Assembly: GCA_031841125.1 (NCBI GenBank)
Contig: CM063114.1
Coordinates: 3,286,001 to 3,350,000, forward strand
Length of the DNA: 64,000 bases
DNA from: Acanthococcus lagerstroemiae
Taxonomy: Eukaryota; Arthropoda; Insecta; Hemiptera; Eriococcidae
Direction: 5' to 3'
Every line of letters starts with the position of its first letter. Within the stretch, counting starts at the first letter, position 1. Shown piece by piece: positions 1 through 12,315 of this stretch. Both the position numbers and the translations under genes were made by a program. The notes beneath the pieces were generated by a model. That model was not told where the DNA came from. It made no database searches and saw nothing but the letters and a program-made list of their open reading frames with translations.

Positions 1-181
1 CGATTACATCTGACTTTAATTTTTTATCCGGAAAGTCTTCAAGTGAGTATTCTGATTCTCTTCTTGAAAAGTGTGCAGCTGATCTTGGTGCGATGTATGC
101 CAAAGATAGATACGTCAGAGCTTGTGCACGAAGTAGTTACTTTCAAGTATCACGCCAAAGAGCTGATAAAAGGACATCAAT

Positions 182-436
182 AAGGCCTCCCATTTGGATG
201 TCCTGAACGTTATTTCTAATTACGAATTAAGAGACGCCTATCCGAATATTGGAATTGCGTTGAGGATATTTTTAACAATGCCTGTAAGTGTGGCGTCTTG
301 TGAGCGTTTGTTCAGCAAGTTAAAAATGATCAAGAACTATTTAAGATTAAGTATGTCTGAAAATAGATTGACAAACTCAGCAATTCTGAATATAGAATAC
401 GACATTGTGTCTCAGATGACGATTTTGCCCTGGTAA
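182..436 (+). pseudogene. hAT-family transposase C-terminal dimerisation relic
   Basis: An open stretch of about 80 codons with no ATG start ends at a TAA stop. It reads as the C-terminal dimerisation domain of a hAT-superfamily transposase, of the ZMYM1-like kind. The hallmark is the segment VASCERLFSKLKMIKNYLR, matching the conserved S-ERxFS motif, followed by an NRL block and a short helix. The sequence upstream in this window (1-181) is closed by a stop in this frame and looks decayed, so this is a fragment rather than an active gene. The rest of the element would lie beyond the left edge. The family call is fairly secure; whether anything is expressed is unknown. Confidence 0.75.
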
Positions 437-499
437 AAGCAAGAAAAGTACAGTTTTGACTCATGATGGACTTTCTAACATTAATGTTTATAAAGTAGG

Positions 500-785
500 C
501 ACTAGTGTTGTGCCGTAAGATTTTGTTTTTTACTTTACATGTTTTCGACGCGTAAAATACCAGGTAAAATACATGAGTATAAAACTGAAGTTTTCTACGT
601 TGTCTGTAAAATATGTAAAAAACTGCAATACACTCGAAAATCCAGCAAATGCCAGCATACTACTTTAGGTTTTTGACAAGGTTTTCTACGTTTTTTACGT
701 ATTTTACGTCAGTTACCTCTTTTACATGGTTTTTTACACTGAAATGTAAAAAACTGATTTTTACGCGTCGAGTCACAACACTGGT
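500..785. mobile_element. Possible short MITE with GTGTTGTG inverted ends
   Basis: The segment opens with CACTAGTGTTGTG and closes with the near-complement CACAACACTGGT. Both sides also carry the palindromic block CGACGCGTAAAA in opposite orientation, about 40 bp in on the left and 20 bp in on the right. The interior is dominated by TTTTTACGT-like repeats. I could not find a convincing target-site duplication, so the exact ends are uncertain. It is non-coding. Confidence 0.4.
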
Positions 786-1747
786 AGACACCCAGTTTAT
801 CCACCTAATTTTAGCAATTTGTAATAAAAAACCATTACGTTTCATTACTGAATAATTATTACTTGTTATTTATTAGTCGTTTTATGTAAATAATGTCTCT
901 TACAAATAAAGCTTTAAACCTACAAATTTGCACCTCAATTTTGTAAAATTGCCTTGGAAGGACCCCGACCCTTCGGTGTGGAGGCGCGCAAATTTTAAGT
1001 CCCGCCAAAGGCGCGGCCATACCTAGATGTTTGTGTCTTTCCGTACGAAAAGGGCTCATTTACGTAGTCATTATAAAGTTATCCAGATACAGTTAATATT
1101 CCGTGGCAAAACGAAAAGTAACGGTTATTGAATTATATATTTTTCCATTGTTAAGATATGACGTTATAAAGTTGAAGTATAAACGGTTCTATATTTCTGC
1201 AGACTTGTTTTTTAAGTCAGTTTTCTGAAGCATTTTCCTTTTTCGAAGTTGAAATTTTAAATCGGCTTTTCCCGGTAATAAATTATAAAGTTACGAGGCT
1301 GCGATTGGCTAAAATTAATATAATGTATTTAGTTCATAGTTTTGACCCTATTTCGACTCAGTGGTCCACGTGTGGAATGACACGATTTTGGATTGATCCA
1401 AACAATCCAGGAGGGGAGCTTGTTGCCGAAACCGTCTGGGTATCTGCACCATTGTTCACGTATTTTCTTTACAAAATCTGAAGTATGACGTTTCGATAAA
1501 TTTCTTTCTCTTCAAAACAGTAACTTTTAATATCAACTAGCAACTTGGAATTTTCCCATGTAAAGCTCGAAGTTTTTTCTCAACACAGCGGTATAAAAAA
1601 TGTAAGAAAGGGCTGCAGGGAGGAGGAGGTTAAACACTCAAACAGCAAAAAAAAATTATATTTTTCGATTCAAAATGAGAAACACAACACGTGTTTTAAG
1701 ATAATTACGATAAAATGATAATGATTTCATGTAGTGGTACCACCATA
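786..1747. other. AT-rich intergenic sequence, no gene seen
   Basis: No ORF here resembles a protein. A short GC-rich patch at 955-1020 and a poly-A run near 1648 are the only visible features. Confidence 0.6.
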
Positions 1748-2745
1748 GGGTGGTTGTGGTATAGACGCCTACCCTTTTCGTTTTTTGAGCTTAACTCGGG
1801 CAATTTTAACCGAAATTAGTTCGCATTGGCACGAATCAATGAGGAACTTATTCCTCTATTACATACAAAAAAGGCAATTTTTCTTAATGAACGGTTCATT
1901 TACAATGTGAAAAAACCCGAGATTACTTTTTTTTGGGCAACTATCCCACATAGGTGGGATCGATGCCACATGGATGTGGGATAGATGCCACATGGATGTG
2001 GGATAGATGCTACTACCTAAAATACCCCCAAGAAAAACCGCAGGAACGCTGGAATTAATGAAATCTTTGTATTTTCACATAGCACACATACTTAAAAGCA
2101 ATTTATAATCAGTTTTGGCAAAATTTACCAATTTTTACGAATACATGATAAAGTGAGTAAAGTAAGCTGAAATGAATTAAAAATTTGTCATTTTCGGAGA
2201 AGTTTACGATTTTTAAACATTGTACTTAGGAGGACTTTCGATTTGATTTCCGAACGTAAACTCGAGGCATGCTATACCAAAAGAATGAAAAAAATATCAT
2301 AAATAATCGTAATAAAATGTTTCACAATGTGGCATCTATCCCGAGCAAGATGTGTGGCAATTATCCCAAAGTGGTGGGATAGATGCCACCTTTCCTTATG
2401 ATATCAGAATCGCAACCGACTGCGGTAAATTTAGTAAAATATGTTAGTTTAGGGTCTGTACTCATGTATTTGGTACTTAGTCGCCTTCTGGAATCACTTT
2501 TTATCTTCCATAAATTGCGTCCAAAAATCTCTTGTAAAAGAATCCGGTACTTTTTTGAACAATTTTTCTTTCAAATGATTATAATACCACGTTATCATCA
2601 ACTGTCACAGATGAAAACTTTATCACAGACACTAGTCACCTTTAGGTATAAACTGTACTAATTAGTTTTTAAAAAGATCCCATAGGGAGCGCTGGGTCAG
2701 AAGCGAGGCATCTATCCCACATAGGCATCTATACCACGACCACCC
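1748..2745. mobile_element. Non-autonomous DNA transposon, TA target site, long inverted ends
   Basis: A 998-bp unit is flanked by TA on both sides (1746-1747 and 2746-2747). It starts GGGTGGTTGTGGTATAGA and ends with the near-perfect complement TCTATACCACGACCACCC, so the terminal inverted repeats are at least 26 bp. TA duplication fits Tc1/mariner-like elements. Subterminal copies of a GTGGGATAGATGCCAC unit occur in tandem at 1948-2011 and again near 2325-2395 and 2705-2725, often as inverted pairs. The longest internal ORF (about 92 codons) resembles no transposase, so mobilisation would need a transposase made elsewhere. Confidence 0.75.
1948..2011. repeat. Subterminal tandem repeat, 21-bp unit
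   Basis: About three consecutive copies of a unit reading roughly CCACATGGATGTGGGATAGAT lie inside the TA-flanked transposon. The unit contains GTGGGATAGATGCCAC, which recurs at the other end of the element. Such subterminal arrays often bind transposase; that role is inferred. Confidence 0.7.
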
Positions 2746-2747
2746 TA

Positions 2748-4970
2748 TTTGCCGCCATTGGACAGGGTCATACTAAAGCAATTTCACGAGATCATGGGCT
2801 CTCGGTTTTCTTTTGTAATCTTTTTAGTTACTATTATTCCAAATTTTCGTAAGAAAATGTGGCGCTGCAACGCACACTCTTTCAGTCTGACCTTGACATC
2901 GGGTCTTATTAGACTTTTTGAAAATACGAAGGAACAGTATCGAATTAATTTTCGTGTCTACTTAATACTCATCTCGGCTTTCGTATGTTCCAAGATGGTT
3001 TCGATATGAAAGTCGCCGAATAATTGACCAACGAATGAGGGCTGCATAACATGTACCTCCTCCGTTACGTATAATCGGTACGTAATTTATGATTATCGAT
3101 CATCGATCAATTCTCTGAGATTCAGCTGGCACAATTTTTGCGCACTAGGAAACAAAAGTGGAATGAAAGGAGGGACTATGAAACACTTGCTCCTCCTATC
3201 AGCAAATTCATAACCGGTAAATTTTAACGCTGCGAATATGTGGCCATGGCTGTTCGATTTATGTGTCTGTAAGTTACCAATGATGAGAAACTTCTAATCA
3301 AAGAGATAATTAGCGAATGCATATTCTTCGATACGCTGAATATGCGAGTCGTCTAGTTCACCTTAAATGCTCACATGAAATCGTGTCATTAAACTCTGAA
3401 AGAAAATTAGTCTCCTTTTCCTCTCAAAAAACTGCAATTAAACAACGGAGTTTCACCGGTAAGCTGAAAACTAACTATATATAGAAATGGCGAAGTTGGT
3501 AAAATTAATATTTTTGTGCTACATAGGAAACGAGTGTTCCGGAGAGAATTTTAATATTAAATCAACCCATAATTATCTCGGATCCTCCTTCTCGAGTTTT
3601 TTCAAACGCTTCTAACGTATTTTCCTCTCGTGTTTTTTTCTTTTCATTTCGACGTTACCCCCCTTTTTTTATAAGATTAAACTTCTTTTTTTTTATTTTG
3701 TAACTTTTCGCAGTCGCCATTTCGAAAGAGATTAAACACCGCGGAGAAATGTAGAAATGTAATATAAAAAGTTTTCAACGCATTGAAGAACCGAGGTCGC
3801 GAAAGTGTGGCGAGGTGTTTCGAAATCTCGCTACTCGCGTCCCTGCACGAGTAGAAGAAATATTTACAAATTTGTAATTCGTTTTCCGAAACTTTTTTAC
3901 GCCTGAAATCTGAATACGACACGGCTGGAGAAACCTTTGCATAGCGGAACTGGCGAAACAGCCGTCTTACTACTCTGTTGAGAGAAAATATTCTCCTACC
4001 GAAGCCTTTAACTTTGAAAGCTGTGCAGTAGTACAAAGTTTCTTTTTTGTTGCCGACGCATATAACAGATGAGAAATTTCGGGATACAGAAAGGAAAAGA
4101 GGAAGAACGAGCCCAACTTGAAAGAGGCCCGCGGGCTGTCTAAAAAGGGGGAAGTTCCGTTTCCTGATTGGTGTTAGTTGCAGTCTTCACCGCTAGAGGG
4201 TACGTTTCAACCCTCTACTTCCACGTTACTTCTACATTTATGAATTTGCTAAAACATACATACGGATACGGTGTACAGATTTTCTTTTCCCTCTCTCCCT
4301 CTCTCTCGCTCTTCTTTTTTTCGAATTTTCTTTTTTCCTTCTTTTTTGTTTACTGCAATCGTTTCGCTTTACAATGAACGAACTGCGCAAGTAGCAATGG
4401 ATGCTTTGTGGTTTTGATTTTTTTTTTAGCCTTTATTGTCATCTAACTGGTACATCCAGAAATGCAATTCGTCCGGTCTAGCTGACATAATGTTTGATGC
4501 GCGTTGCAGTTGTCAGAGACAATGAGATATCGGTACGAACCAAAAAATGACCCAATTTTAAAATATCGACGAATACCATTCGACAATACGCATTTTGGCA
4601 TTTATTCCCATAAAAGCTACTTTTTTTTTTTGCACCGATATGTTACGAAAAGGATTAAAATGAACGGAGGGATGTGGCTGGGAGGATGATTAAATCGTTT
4701 AGTTCTGAAACCGTCTATGTGTACAAAAGCTAATTTTCGAAACAACGGAAACAACTGTACAGAGGCCCGCCGTGGCATGACATGTTGTCCAGGAGGACTA
4801 TTTCGGGAAAATTCGCAAAGTTTACGCCCAAAAAACAAACCAAAAAAAGGATAAAAAGGAAAGGTACTTTCTGATAGAGGGGGGGGGGAGCTACGGACCT
4901 GACTGTCCAATGTCGTCAAGAAATATTCTTTTCTCATTATACATAACAAATCTGATTTTCTTCACTCCCT
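2748..4970. other. Gene-free stretch with a CpG-richer island at 3540-4160
   Basis: I see no gene. The part from about 3540 to 4160 is richer in CpG and less simple than its flanks. A minus-strand reading frame of 119 codons crosses it (3677-4036) but lacks an ATG and resembles nothing I know. The island may be regulatory or may be old element sequence. A pyrimidine-rich tract lies at 4280-4350 and a run of ten G at 4879-4888. Confidence 0.45.
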
Positions 4971-5029
4971 CCCTATGGGCAAAAAAGTCCAGCTGATAAG
5001 GTATGGCGACGTAATCAACTATTATATCT

Positions 5030-5290
5030 TATTATGCCTGATCATGTTTTTATTATGTCTTATCATGACTTTATTATGTCTAATTATGTCTCAATTATGT
5101 CTTTTGTTTTCTTATACCTTGTTACGTCTTCATTGTTTCACCATCTCCTTTCCTCATCGACATCGCCCCCTTCCCCCACCGGGAAAAATTTAGCTGATAA
5201 GGTACAACGACATCAACAACGGCGTCTTATTATCTCTGCTTATATCTTATTATGTAGCAGTTAGATCTTATTATATCTCATCATGTTTTA
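5030..5290. repeat. Degenerate tandem array of TTATTATGTCT units
   Basis: Two blocks (about 5030-5110 and 5225-5290) repeat a 14-18 bp unit that alternates TTATTATGTCT with ATCATG. Two copies of the flanking phrase AGCTGATAAGGTA (4990s and 5190s) show the whole arrangement is itself duplicated. Reading frames across it are simple-sequence artefacts. Confidence 0.7.
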
Positions 5291-5511
5291 CATTGGGGTT
5301 TAAACTTGCACTAAAGCGCGCTGCAAAATCATCTACGCGGGTGAAAATGAATGATGAGTGATCATGGGTACTTTCAAACAGAAAAGTTGCTATCTTCAGG
5401 AGGGTAAAAAAGCGAGTAAAAATTATTCTACTAGTAGAACTGATTATAATTCAATTTTTTGGTGATGATGCAGTTAAATTTAGCACAAATTTTCTTTGAC
5501 AGTGAATTTTC
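5291..5511 (+). repeat. Dispersed repeat, copy A (inverted partner at 35.3 kb)
   Basis: About 220 bp match the reverse complement of 35277-35502 nearly end to end, with scattered substitutions. The shared parts include the GGTTTAAACTTGCACTA start, an ATGATGAGTGATCATG-like block, TCTTCAGGAGGG, TCTACTAGTAGAACTG and GACAAATTTTCTTTGA-like ends. No terminal repeats or target duplications are obvious. It is an undefined interspersed element. Confidence 0.75.
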
Positions 5512-7399
5512 AAGTGCATGCATTTATCACCACAGGAATGAAAAATTAAATTCACAGGAACAATAAACTCTTTCCCCAGGAAAAATTTATATACAGCAAG
5601 AAAATAAATATTTCCCTGTAAAAAAAAAGATGAACAGGAAAAGTGACGAATGAATTGCAGAAAGACAAATAATCCCGAGAAAAAAAATCACGAACCATAT
5701 TTCAAACGCCCGTGAATTGTCAGGACTTTAATGTTTATGACAAATGAAAAATTTAGCATTATGGACTAAATCCCTCAATTTGATATTTTAGAGTAGGCTG
5801 AGTGGGTTAGATTTATTAGAAATCTCGAATCATCGGTAGTTTTTTTTTTTTTCTAAAGGTGCATTGGTAAAACATAAAGGCCTCCCTTGTCTTTCTGAAT
5901 TCTCTACATTTGAAGAAAAAAATTCTTGATGTAAAGCGATAAGGCATGAACATGTAAGGAACAGACACACAATATAGACATAAAAACTTAAGGACACCAG
6001 AACTTCTATAGTTGTATTTTCTGACTACAAAGATCCATGGAAATTGAAATAGGTAAGGCAGGAAAAAAGAAACACGTACAATAGGAAGGAAGTAGAAATT
6101 AAGAGAAGGATAATTCCAAGAATACTGAAATGATCGGAAAGTAAGTGACAAAATGCTCAATTACAGAGAAGACGCAAGAATTATTCGGCTGTACATGCAG
6201 GGTGTATTTCAAAAGTCTGAAATTCCAAGTCAGCTCTGTACTTGTGGAAATATTTCTTTTGCTATTACGATTAAACAGAAGACAACATAAAAAAAAGTAC
6301 AAAAATGACAACAAAAAAACAGAACAGTTGAAGAATGAGATATGAGATAGTAAAAAATAAATTAAAAAAATAACGGAAATAGTAAAAAATTGGAATTGGT
6401 CAAGAATGGCAACGACTGTATTCAGTAGAAAAGACAGAAAAAGACAAATAATATGATTAAAGAAGAAAAAAGACCAATGGAGACAAAAAAAAGAGCCTAG
6501 ATCTTGCTACTTAAAAATCCTGACATGCCACGCGTTAAACGGACTTCCTGTTGAAACGAAATGATCTTGGGTGAATTAATTGAAAACATACCTGATGTTA
6601 CATTTTGATATGAGGTGATCACGAAAAGCAGAAAGTTTCCAAAATGTCTGAATAAAAGCTCGCATGGAAGTCCAAAATTTCCTCAAACATCTGAACAAGC
6701 TGAATATAATCAAAAATTTGCGACACAGTTAGCGATATCCAATATTTGAAATAAATTGTCAAATGTTAAGATACTGTGCAAATGTGGAGGTACTGGAAAC
6801 TTGTTCCTAGTAATACGGAATTATGAACAAAATAAAGGGTTGTTTTTCCTTGTAACATATTTTTCCAGTTTTCCTGATATTCACATTTTAGTAGATCGTT
6901 GATTTGAATTTAGCGCTGCTCAGAAATGTGTTATGTTTTAGAAAAGATCAATCATAACTCGACAACATAAATCCAGTGTTTCAAGGACTAGATTGAGTTT
7001 TGCGTAGACTTTCAGACTGATCAACTCTCGTTGTAATTATATTAAAATTGTTTGAGTCTTTTCATAAACTCATAACTGTTTAAAACTCCAGCACAGGTTG
7101 AAGAAATTCATTAAAAAATAATTAAGGCTTGTTAAAGCTCTATAAAGACTATCTAAAACTCGTTTAGCCTATTGAAGACTATCTACAATCCTGCTCAAAC
7201 TCAGACGAAGATTCACATACTTGTTAAGACTGAGGAAACACGATGGACCTCAAACTCTGTAATTACTATTAAATACTCATTCAGACTTGTGAATATTGTG
7301 TTGAAACTCATTCACGTACTGCCAAGGTTCCGAATTTCTCACATGTAACCGCATCATTTCCCAATTTTACCCAGAATTTCCTCCATAATGCTCCCATTT
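5512..7399. other. AT-rich gene-free stretch, degenerate GACT repeat at 7020-7330
   Basis: There is no supportable gene. From about 7020 to 7330 the sequence is built of loosely repeated AACTCnTTnAAGACT-like units, the same family seen at 25.3-28.2 kb and 48.7-49.0 kb. The rest is low-complexity AT-rich DNA with purine tracts near 6280-6500. Confidence 0.5.
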
Positions 7400-7990
7400 T
7401 TCGATGTCTTCGACTTTTACGCGGTGCCCAGTAGCGCGTTACACATTTTCGAACAATTTCAAAGATGTTTCTTGTTTCGGAATTCACCCCTTTAGTTTCG
7501 TGCGAAAGCTGTGTACTGAATTTCCGCCGAGCCTAAATCATCATCAGGCAGTTTCAAACAACAAAGGACACATGTCACGAATTCAGATATAGCTAAGTCC
7601 AGTAATTCGTGGGCTCCACGCACTACCGTACAAATTTCAGAGCTCGTGCTTCCTTGTTCTCTCGAATTCCGCGTCTGGAAGACTCATTGAAACGTCAACA
7701 GGCTGACAAATGAACTACGATATTATTGGAGACAAATAACAATAAACGATTGCGCGGTCCATGTAGAAAAGAATCTGCTTCATTAACTCTGTCAACTGTC
7801 GAGATTAATAAAAGCTCGAAGTCCTTTAACCCTTTGTTTACGTTCTTTTCTCGCGGATCCGGGGTCTCGTCAGAACGAACACCGCGATTCCCAGTCGACC
7901 TTCTTATCAGTCAGAAAGACAGATATAGAAAGAGGCGAGAAGGGGAGTAAAAAACCAGCACGACTCAAATATATATAAGCATTCGCGTAT
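7400..7990. other. CpG-richer island without a gene
   Basis: This segment has balanced composition and many CpG dinucleotides, unlike its AT-rich flanks. Reading frames are short and look unlike proteins. It could be a regulatory element or an unrecognised exon cluster. Only comparison with a related genome could tell. Confidence 0.35.
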
Positions 7991-9587
7991 CCCAAAATCA
8001 TGTTATTCTGCCCGCAATAATAATACGGTGACGTGATACCGTGACCCTAATGATTTTGACATAAATTGATACGGCTATCAAACGAAGTCGGTGCGGTTTT
8101 CTCTGTCCTTGTGTTTCTACGCGAGGGGTTTTAAATGCTAAAAAATAGCAGACCCTTCGAGATGGAAAGTTATAATAGTACTCGCAATATATAACCTCTA
8201 TTAAGAATCAAAAATAACCGTAACTAAATTATTACATGGAAATGAAAATGTTACCACTAACCGCCATCTGTTGTATTCGTTTCCTATATGTAAATATTTT
8301 GCCTTAAAAAATATCCTCATTCTTTACGCTGGTTTATTATTTTCGAGTGGATTTTAAAAGTGAGTGTAATCGGTTATATAATATTTCCATTTCATGGTTA
8401 TTAATGTTACAGTTGATTTTTTTGTGACTATGATTCGCTTGGTACCACGGGAAACACAGGAAGGTCTTATTCAGTGTATATGAGAGTCGTCATTATTATA
8501 AAATTCATGACGAGTCAATCATCTCCAGAGGCGAAACTATAAGGGGTGTGGGGGTTGAAACACCCCCCCCCCCCAATAATTTGGCAGTCGGCAAATTTTG
8601 AAACAGTTCATTTTAATTTTTAATTTTTTACGAATTTTTATTTATTTATTTATTATTTTTTTTCAATTAAAAATACCTCGATTAAAAAATCGGCAAATTT
8701 TTAAAAGATTTTGTCGGCAATGTTTCTTAGTTTTCAAAAAAAAAAAAAAAATACTTGTAGGCAAATTTTTCTTCTTCACCTCTCCAAACTGAAAGTCAAA
8801 CTTCGTTTCTGAACATGGAGTACCCGGGACTCCTGTCAGAGATTAGTAAGTCAAGAGCCGAAGGTTTCAAGCTGAGTATCGAACGTTATCTGCAAGGCTG
8901 AAACAAAGCTGAGATGTGGAAAACATTTCGAAAATCTAAAAGACGGTAGCAAACGTTGAATGTCGAATTTCAACGACTATTCTGTTCTTACTAGATTCTC
9001 TATTTGACCTAGAGCCTAGAATTTACGAAAGTTGAACATTTTATTAAAATCTAAAAGCAGGCCCGTAGCCAGCCATCTGCGGTACGTGGTGCTGACTGTT
9101 TACCAGGGGGGGGGAGGCTTGACGACACATAGTATATAATGTGAAGAGTTTTACGAGGCAGTGGTATAGCCAGGGGGCAAAGGGGACTAATGCCCCCAAG
9201 ACACCTGAAATTGAATGTAAAGTATGCAGAAATAAGCAATTTTTCCTTTTTTGAAAAATTTTCGCTCGAGTAATAATTTTACCTTTATTTTCATACAATA
9301 GTCCTTGATTTTTAAAAAAGACTTTAATTTTCGACTTTGTCTCCCTTAAAAATCTTACTTTGCCCCTCCCCCCGGAAGATCCTGGCACGCCGCTGATTGA
9401 ATTTGGTCTCAAAATTCATAATCAAAACTGGTGATTCAACTTACCGACTACCCATTGAAAAAAAAATTGAATAGATCGCGTGAAAAAAATTAACACTTAG
9501 AATGATCAAATTCTCGAACTTTTGGAAGTAAAAAAACTCTATTTCTGTGTACTTATCAAGTTATCAGTTCTCAAACAGCCATTCAGG
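7991..9587. other. Gene-free stretch with transposon-end fragments
   Basis: No gene is visible. A GGCGAAACTATAAGGGG...CAATAATTTGGCAGTCGGCAAA-type block at about 8530-8600 recurs at 11.27 and 21.35 kb, so it belongs to a dispersed repeat. At 9159-9395 there is a probable hAT-like fragment (CAGTGGTATAGCCAGG on the left, CCTGGCACGCCGCTG on the right) whose flanks do not match as a target duplication. Confidence 0.5.
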
Positions 9588-10315
9588 CAAGGATGGTAAC
9601 CGAATAACTTTGAAATTTTGGTTTCGGTTTTGGTTTTGAGCAGTATAATTTTACAGATATTGCTCCCAGTTTAAAAAAGTAATTTCGTTTTTGGTTTTGG
9701 TTTTGTTTAAAGAATAATTTGGAAGTGCATATTGGTTTACGGTATTGTTCAAAAAAAAAACAATATAATTTTACGGTTTTAGTTTTTTGTTTCGTTCTCA
9801 AAAAATTCATTGACTATACCAAAAATGTTGGACTTAATTTCAACTCGGAAGCTCGGAACGAAAATTGATAACGGCGAAACGGCGTTGCAGAGCAGTTTTG
9901 CACTGATCGATTTATCAATTCTCGATATCTCGTAGAAAAAGACCCTTACATGAATCTATTTTAAAGGTTCTTTGCCTGTGGAATTGTGGATCAATCTCAG
10001 AATCGCTTTGGCGTCAAGCGTTGCTGCCAACTGTGAATGCTGCAGATTGCAGAACGCAAAAGACCGGTACAGATAACCAGACAAGAGACAAGGGAAAAAA
10101 AAACGATTTAAAAATTAATTTGGTTTTGGAAATGAACAATATATTTTCCAGTTGGTATTGATATTGGTTTTTGGATCATCATTTAAATATTGGTTTTGGA
10201 TTTGTTCAGAGAACAATTCTTAAGTATAGATTGGTTCTGGTTTCGTTAGAAACCAATATAAAACTATTTTGGTATTGGTTTTTGGTTTTGGTTTTGGTTT
10301 CGGTTACCATCCCTG
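9588..10315. mobile_element. Non-autonomous hAT element, exact 8-bp duplication CATTCAGG
   Basis: This 728-bp element has ends CAAGGATGGTAACCGAA and, inverted, TTCGGTTACCATCCCTG. The 8-bp sequence CATTCAGG stands immediately on both sides (9580-9587 and 10316-10323), the duplication size typical of hAT transposons. Both arms consist of GGTTTTGGTTTCGG-like simple sequence in inverted orientation, so a transcript could fold into a long hairpin. The middle (about 9830-10110) is ordinary sequence with no transposase frame. The perfect duplication suggests a fairly recent insertion. Confidence 0.88.
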
Positions 10316-10323
10316 CATTCAGG

Positions 10324-12300
10324 CATTTAGCTATCGATATTCAATGTGAACTGGATCACGAGCCTACCACTGTGTTTGTGAATATTGTAATGTGACACAA
10401 GGAAAAGGCCTGTGTGTCTGAAATTTCTGGATGGACACTCGGGCCCTTTTCTTGTGACACGTCACATAATTATAAAGAACGACAAAAATATACGATTCTT
10501 CTATCTTTCAAAGAAAAATCAGTGTTGACAAGTTTATAAACATTAAAATGTAGTGGAACGAAAAGTTTTGAACAAAACTAGTGAGAAAAATAAAAGGAAT
10601 TCGTTATTTTTATTCACGAAATTTTGCCAGGGGAGGTTCCGGCAAGCGTTAGGGGGTGCTCAGTACCCCTTAGCACCACTCTGGCTAGGAGCCTGGCGCG
10701 CTGATGATTTTTTCAAATGGTGGTATCTCTGCCTGAGGGGGGGGGAGCTCAAGATATCTTTAGAGGGAACTCAGCCCCAGCTTGCCCCTCCATGGCTACG
10801 GGGCTGTTTAGAAGTTGAAAGCAAAAGACTTTTTTTCCAATGTCACAAGCTGAATCCGATAGCAAATGTTCTTTATTTAATTTACGTGCTTTGGTCTTAC
10901 TGGTGAATATAGGAGGGAAATTTAGTCTGGAACAAAAGTCAAAACTCCATGAGTTTTTCCCATAAGAACGAAAGGGAGCTTGTGGCACGGATTCCCCTAA
11001 ATCCGATCGATCTTAAACTTTGTAGGTTTTTTTAATTTATTTTTTTAGTGATTTCATTGGAACCAATTTAGGAGACGAATCAAAGGAAATTCAGAGACAA
11101 AAATATCACCAAGAGTAAATAACAACCACCTGAATGTGTAAAGGAAGTTGTGTGTTCCTCTCAAGTATTCCTAATATCCTTCCAGCTTACCCTCCCAGAC
11201 TAGGGTATGCTCATGCGTGCAAATGTGAGTGCTTGGGGGATAAGGTTCCAATCTGCATTTGCAGGGACGAAACTATGGGGGGGGGGTGAAAAAAACCCAA
11301 TAATTTGACAGCTGGCAAATTTTGAAACTGTTCGTTTGAATTTTTCATTTTGAAAAAGTCTTGAACAAATTCGGAAGATCCTTGAAGTCTCAGAGAAGTC
11401 TGAAAGAGTCCTAAAAGTTTTAAATAAGTTGGAGGAGGAGGTCTTGATGGGTCAAAAGAGTCGTATTATCATAGCATTAAATGAATCCAAGAAACTTCTC
11501 GGATGGTGTATGTTTGTACAAGGGCCGAGAAAGGAGAATGTCTCAAGCGGCTCACTATGAAAAAGGCGCTTCAAAAATAAGGTAAAAAGAGAAACGAAGG
11601 AAGGAAGAAAAATAAAGAGTAGAAAAAAGGCAGACTTTTTTTGAGGGTACAAGGGCGTTCTCAAAAATTAGTCCCCGGGCCCATATTTTGCTTCTGTTTT
11701 ATTTTTTATTTTTTCGCAGACCAATTGTGGAGGGAGGGAGGGAGGGAGAGAGAGAGAGAGAGAGAGAGAGATAAACACGCATCCCCTCTCCTTTGCACGG
11801 AAACCCCCATCTATCGCGCCACAGCTAGCAAACCAGTCAGCTAAGCTGTCGGACAGGCAGAAAGCACAAACCTCCCCCCCCCCCCCTAAGTTATGTAAAT
11901 ATTACCAGAAAAACCGACACAAGACTATAAATACTATAAATCGTGAAATCAAAACCTAAAATACCCGGAACAGAGCTGAGAAGACTAAAATGTATAGAAG
12001 AAGATCATGAAAGACTAAAACAAGACCAAAACTGATTAATCAGTCATGACCAAAACTAGACCAGATAGAAGATGCAACTGTAAAATACGAAATCAAACCC
12101 ACAACAGACCGGAACGAAACCAAAAACAGCCTAAATCAAAACCAGGGGGAAAAAACCAATCGGCCACACGCCACAAGATTCAAGAAGTATGACTCAAAAA
12201 GACGAAACCAAGACCGCAGAAGACTACGAAACCCCGAAAATCATTAAAACAAGGCTAAGAAAGACAAAAATCGAAGCTGACACAGATGAAACCAAAGTAA
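10324..12300. other. Gene-free stretch with repeat fragments and microsatellites
   Basis: No gene is visible. Fragments of CCTGGCTA/TAGCCAGG-type hAT ends lie around 10625-10810. A block at 11214-11275 is almost identical to 21302-21363. A GGGA/GA microsatellite occupies about 11731-11771, and a run of 13 C lies at 11874-11886. From 11900 to 12300 the sequence is AC-rich and repetitive (many GACnAAAACC-like units). Confidence 0.5.
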
Positions 12301-12315
12301 GACTATATAGAAGAT

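Noticed and set aside
1948..2011. CRISPR-like array of short repeats
   Set aside because: Units are contiguous without unique spacers and lie inside a eukaryotic transposon.
3677..4036. 119-codon minus-strand frame
   Set aside because: It starts at TTG rather than ATG, is low in complexity at its end and resembles no family. It was kept only as part of a CpG-rich island.
9159..9395. Complete hAT MITE with CAGTGGTATAGCC ends
   Set aside because: The ends are only partly complementary and the flanks (TTACGAGG and ATTGAATT) are unrelated, so I treat it as a fragment.
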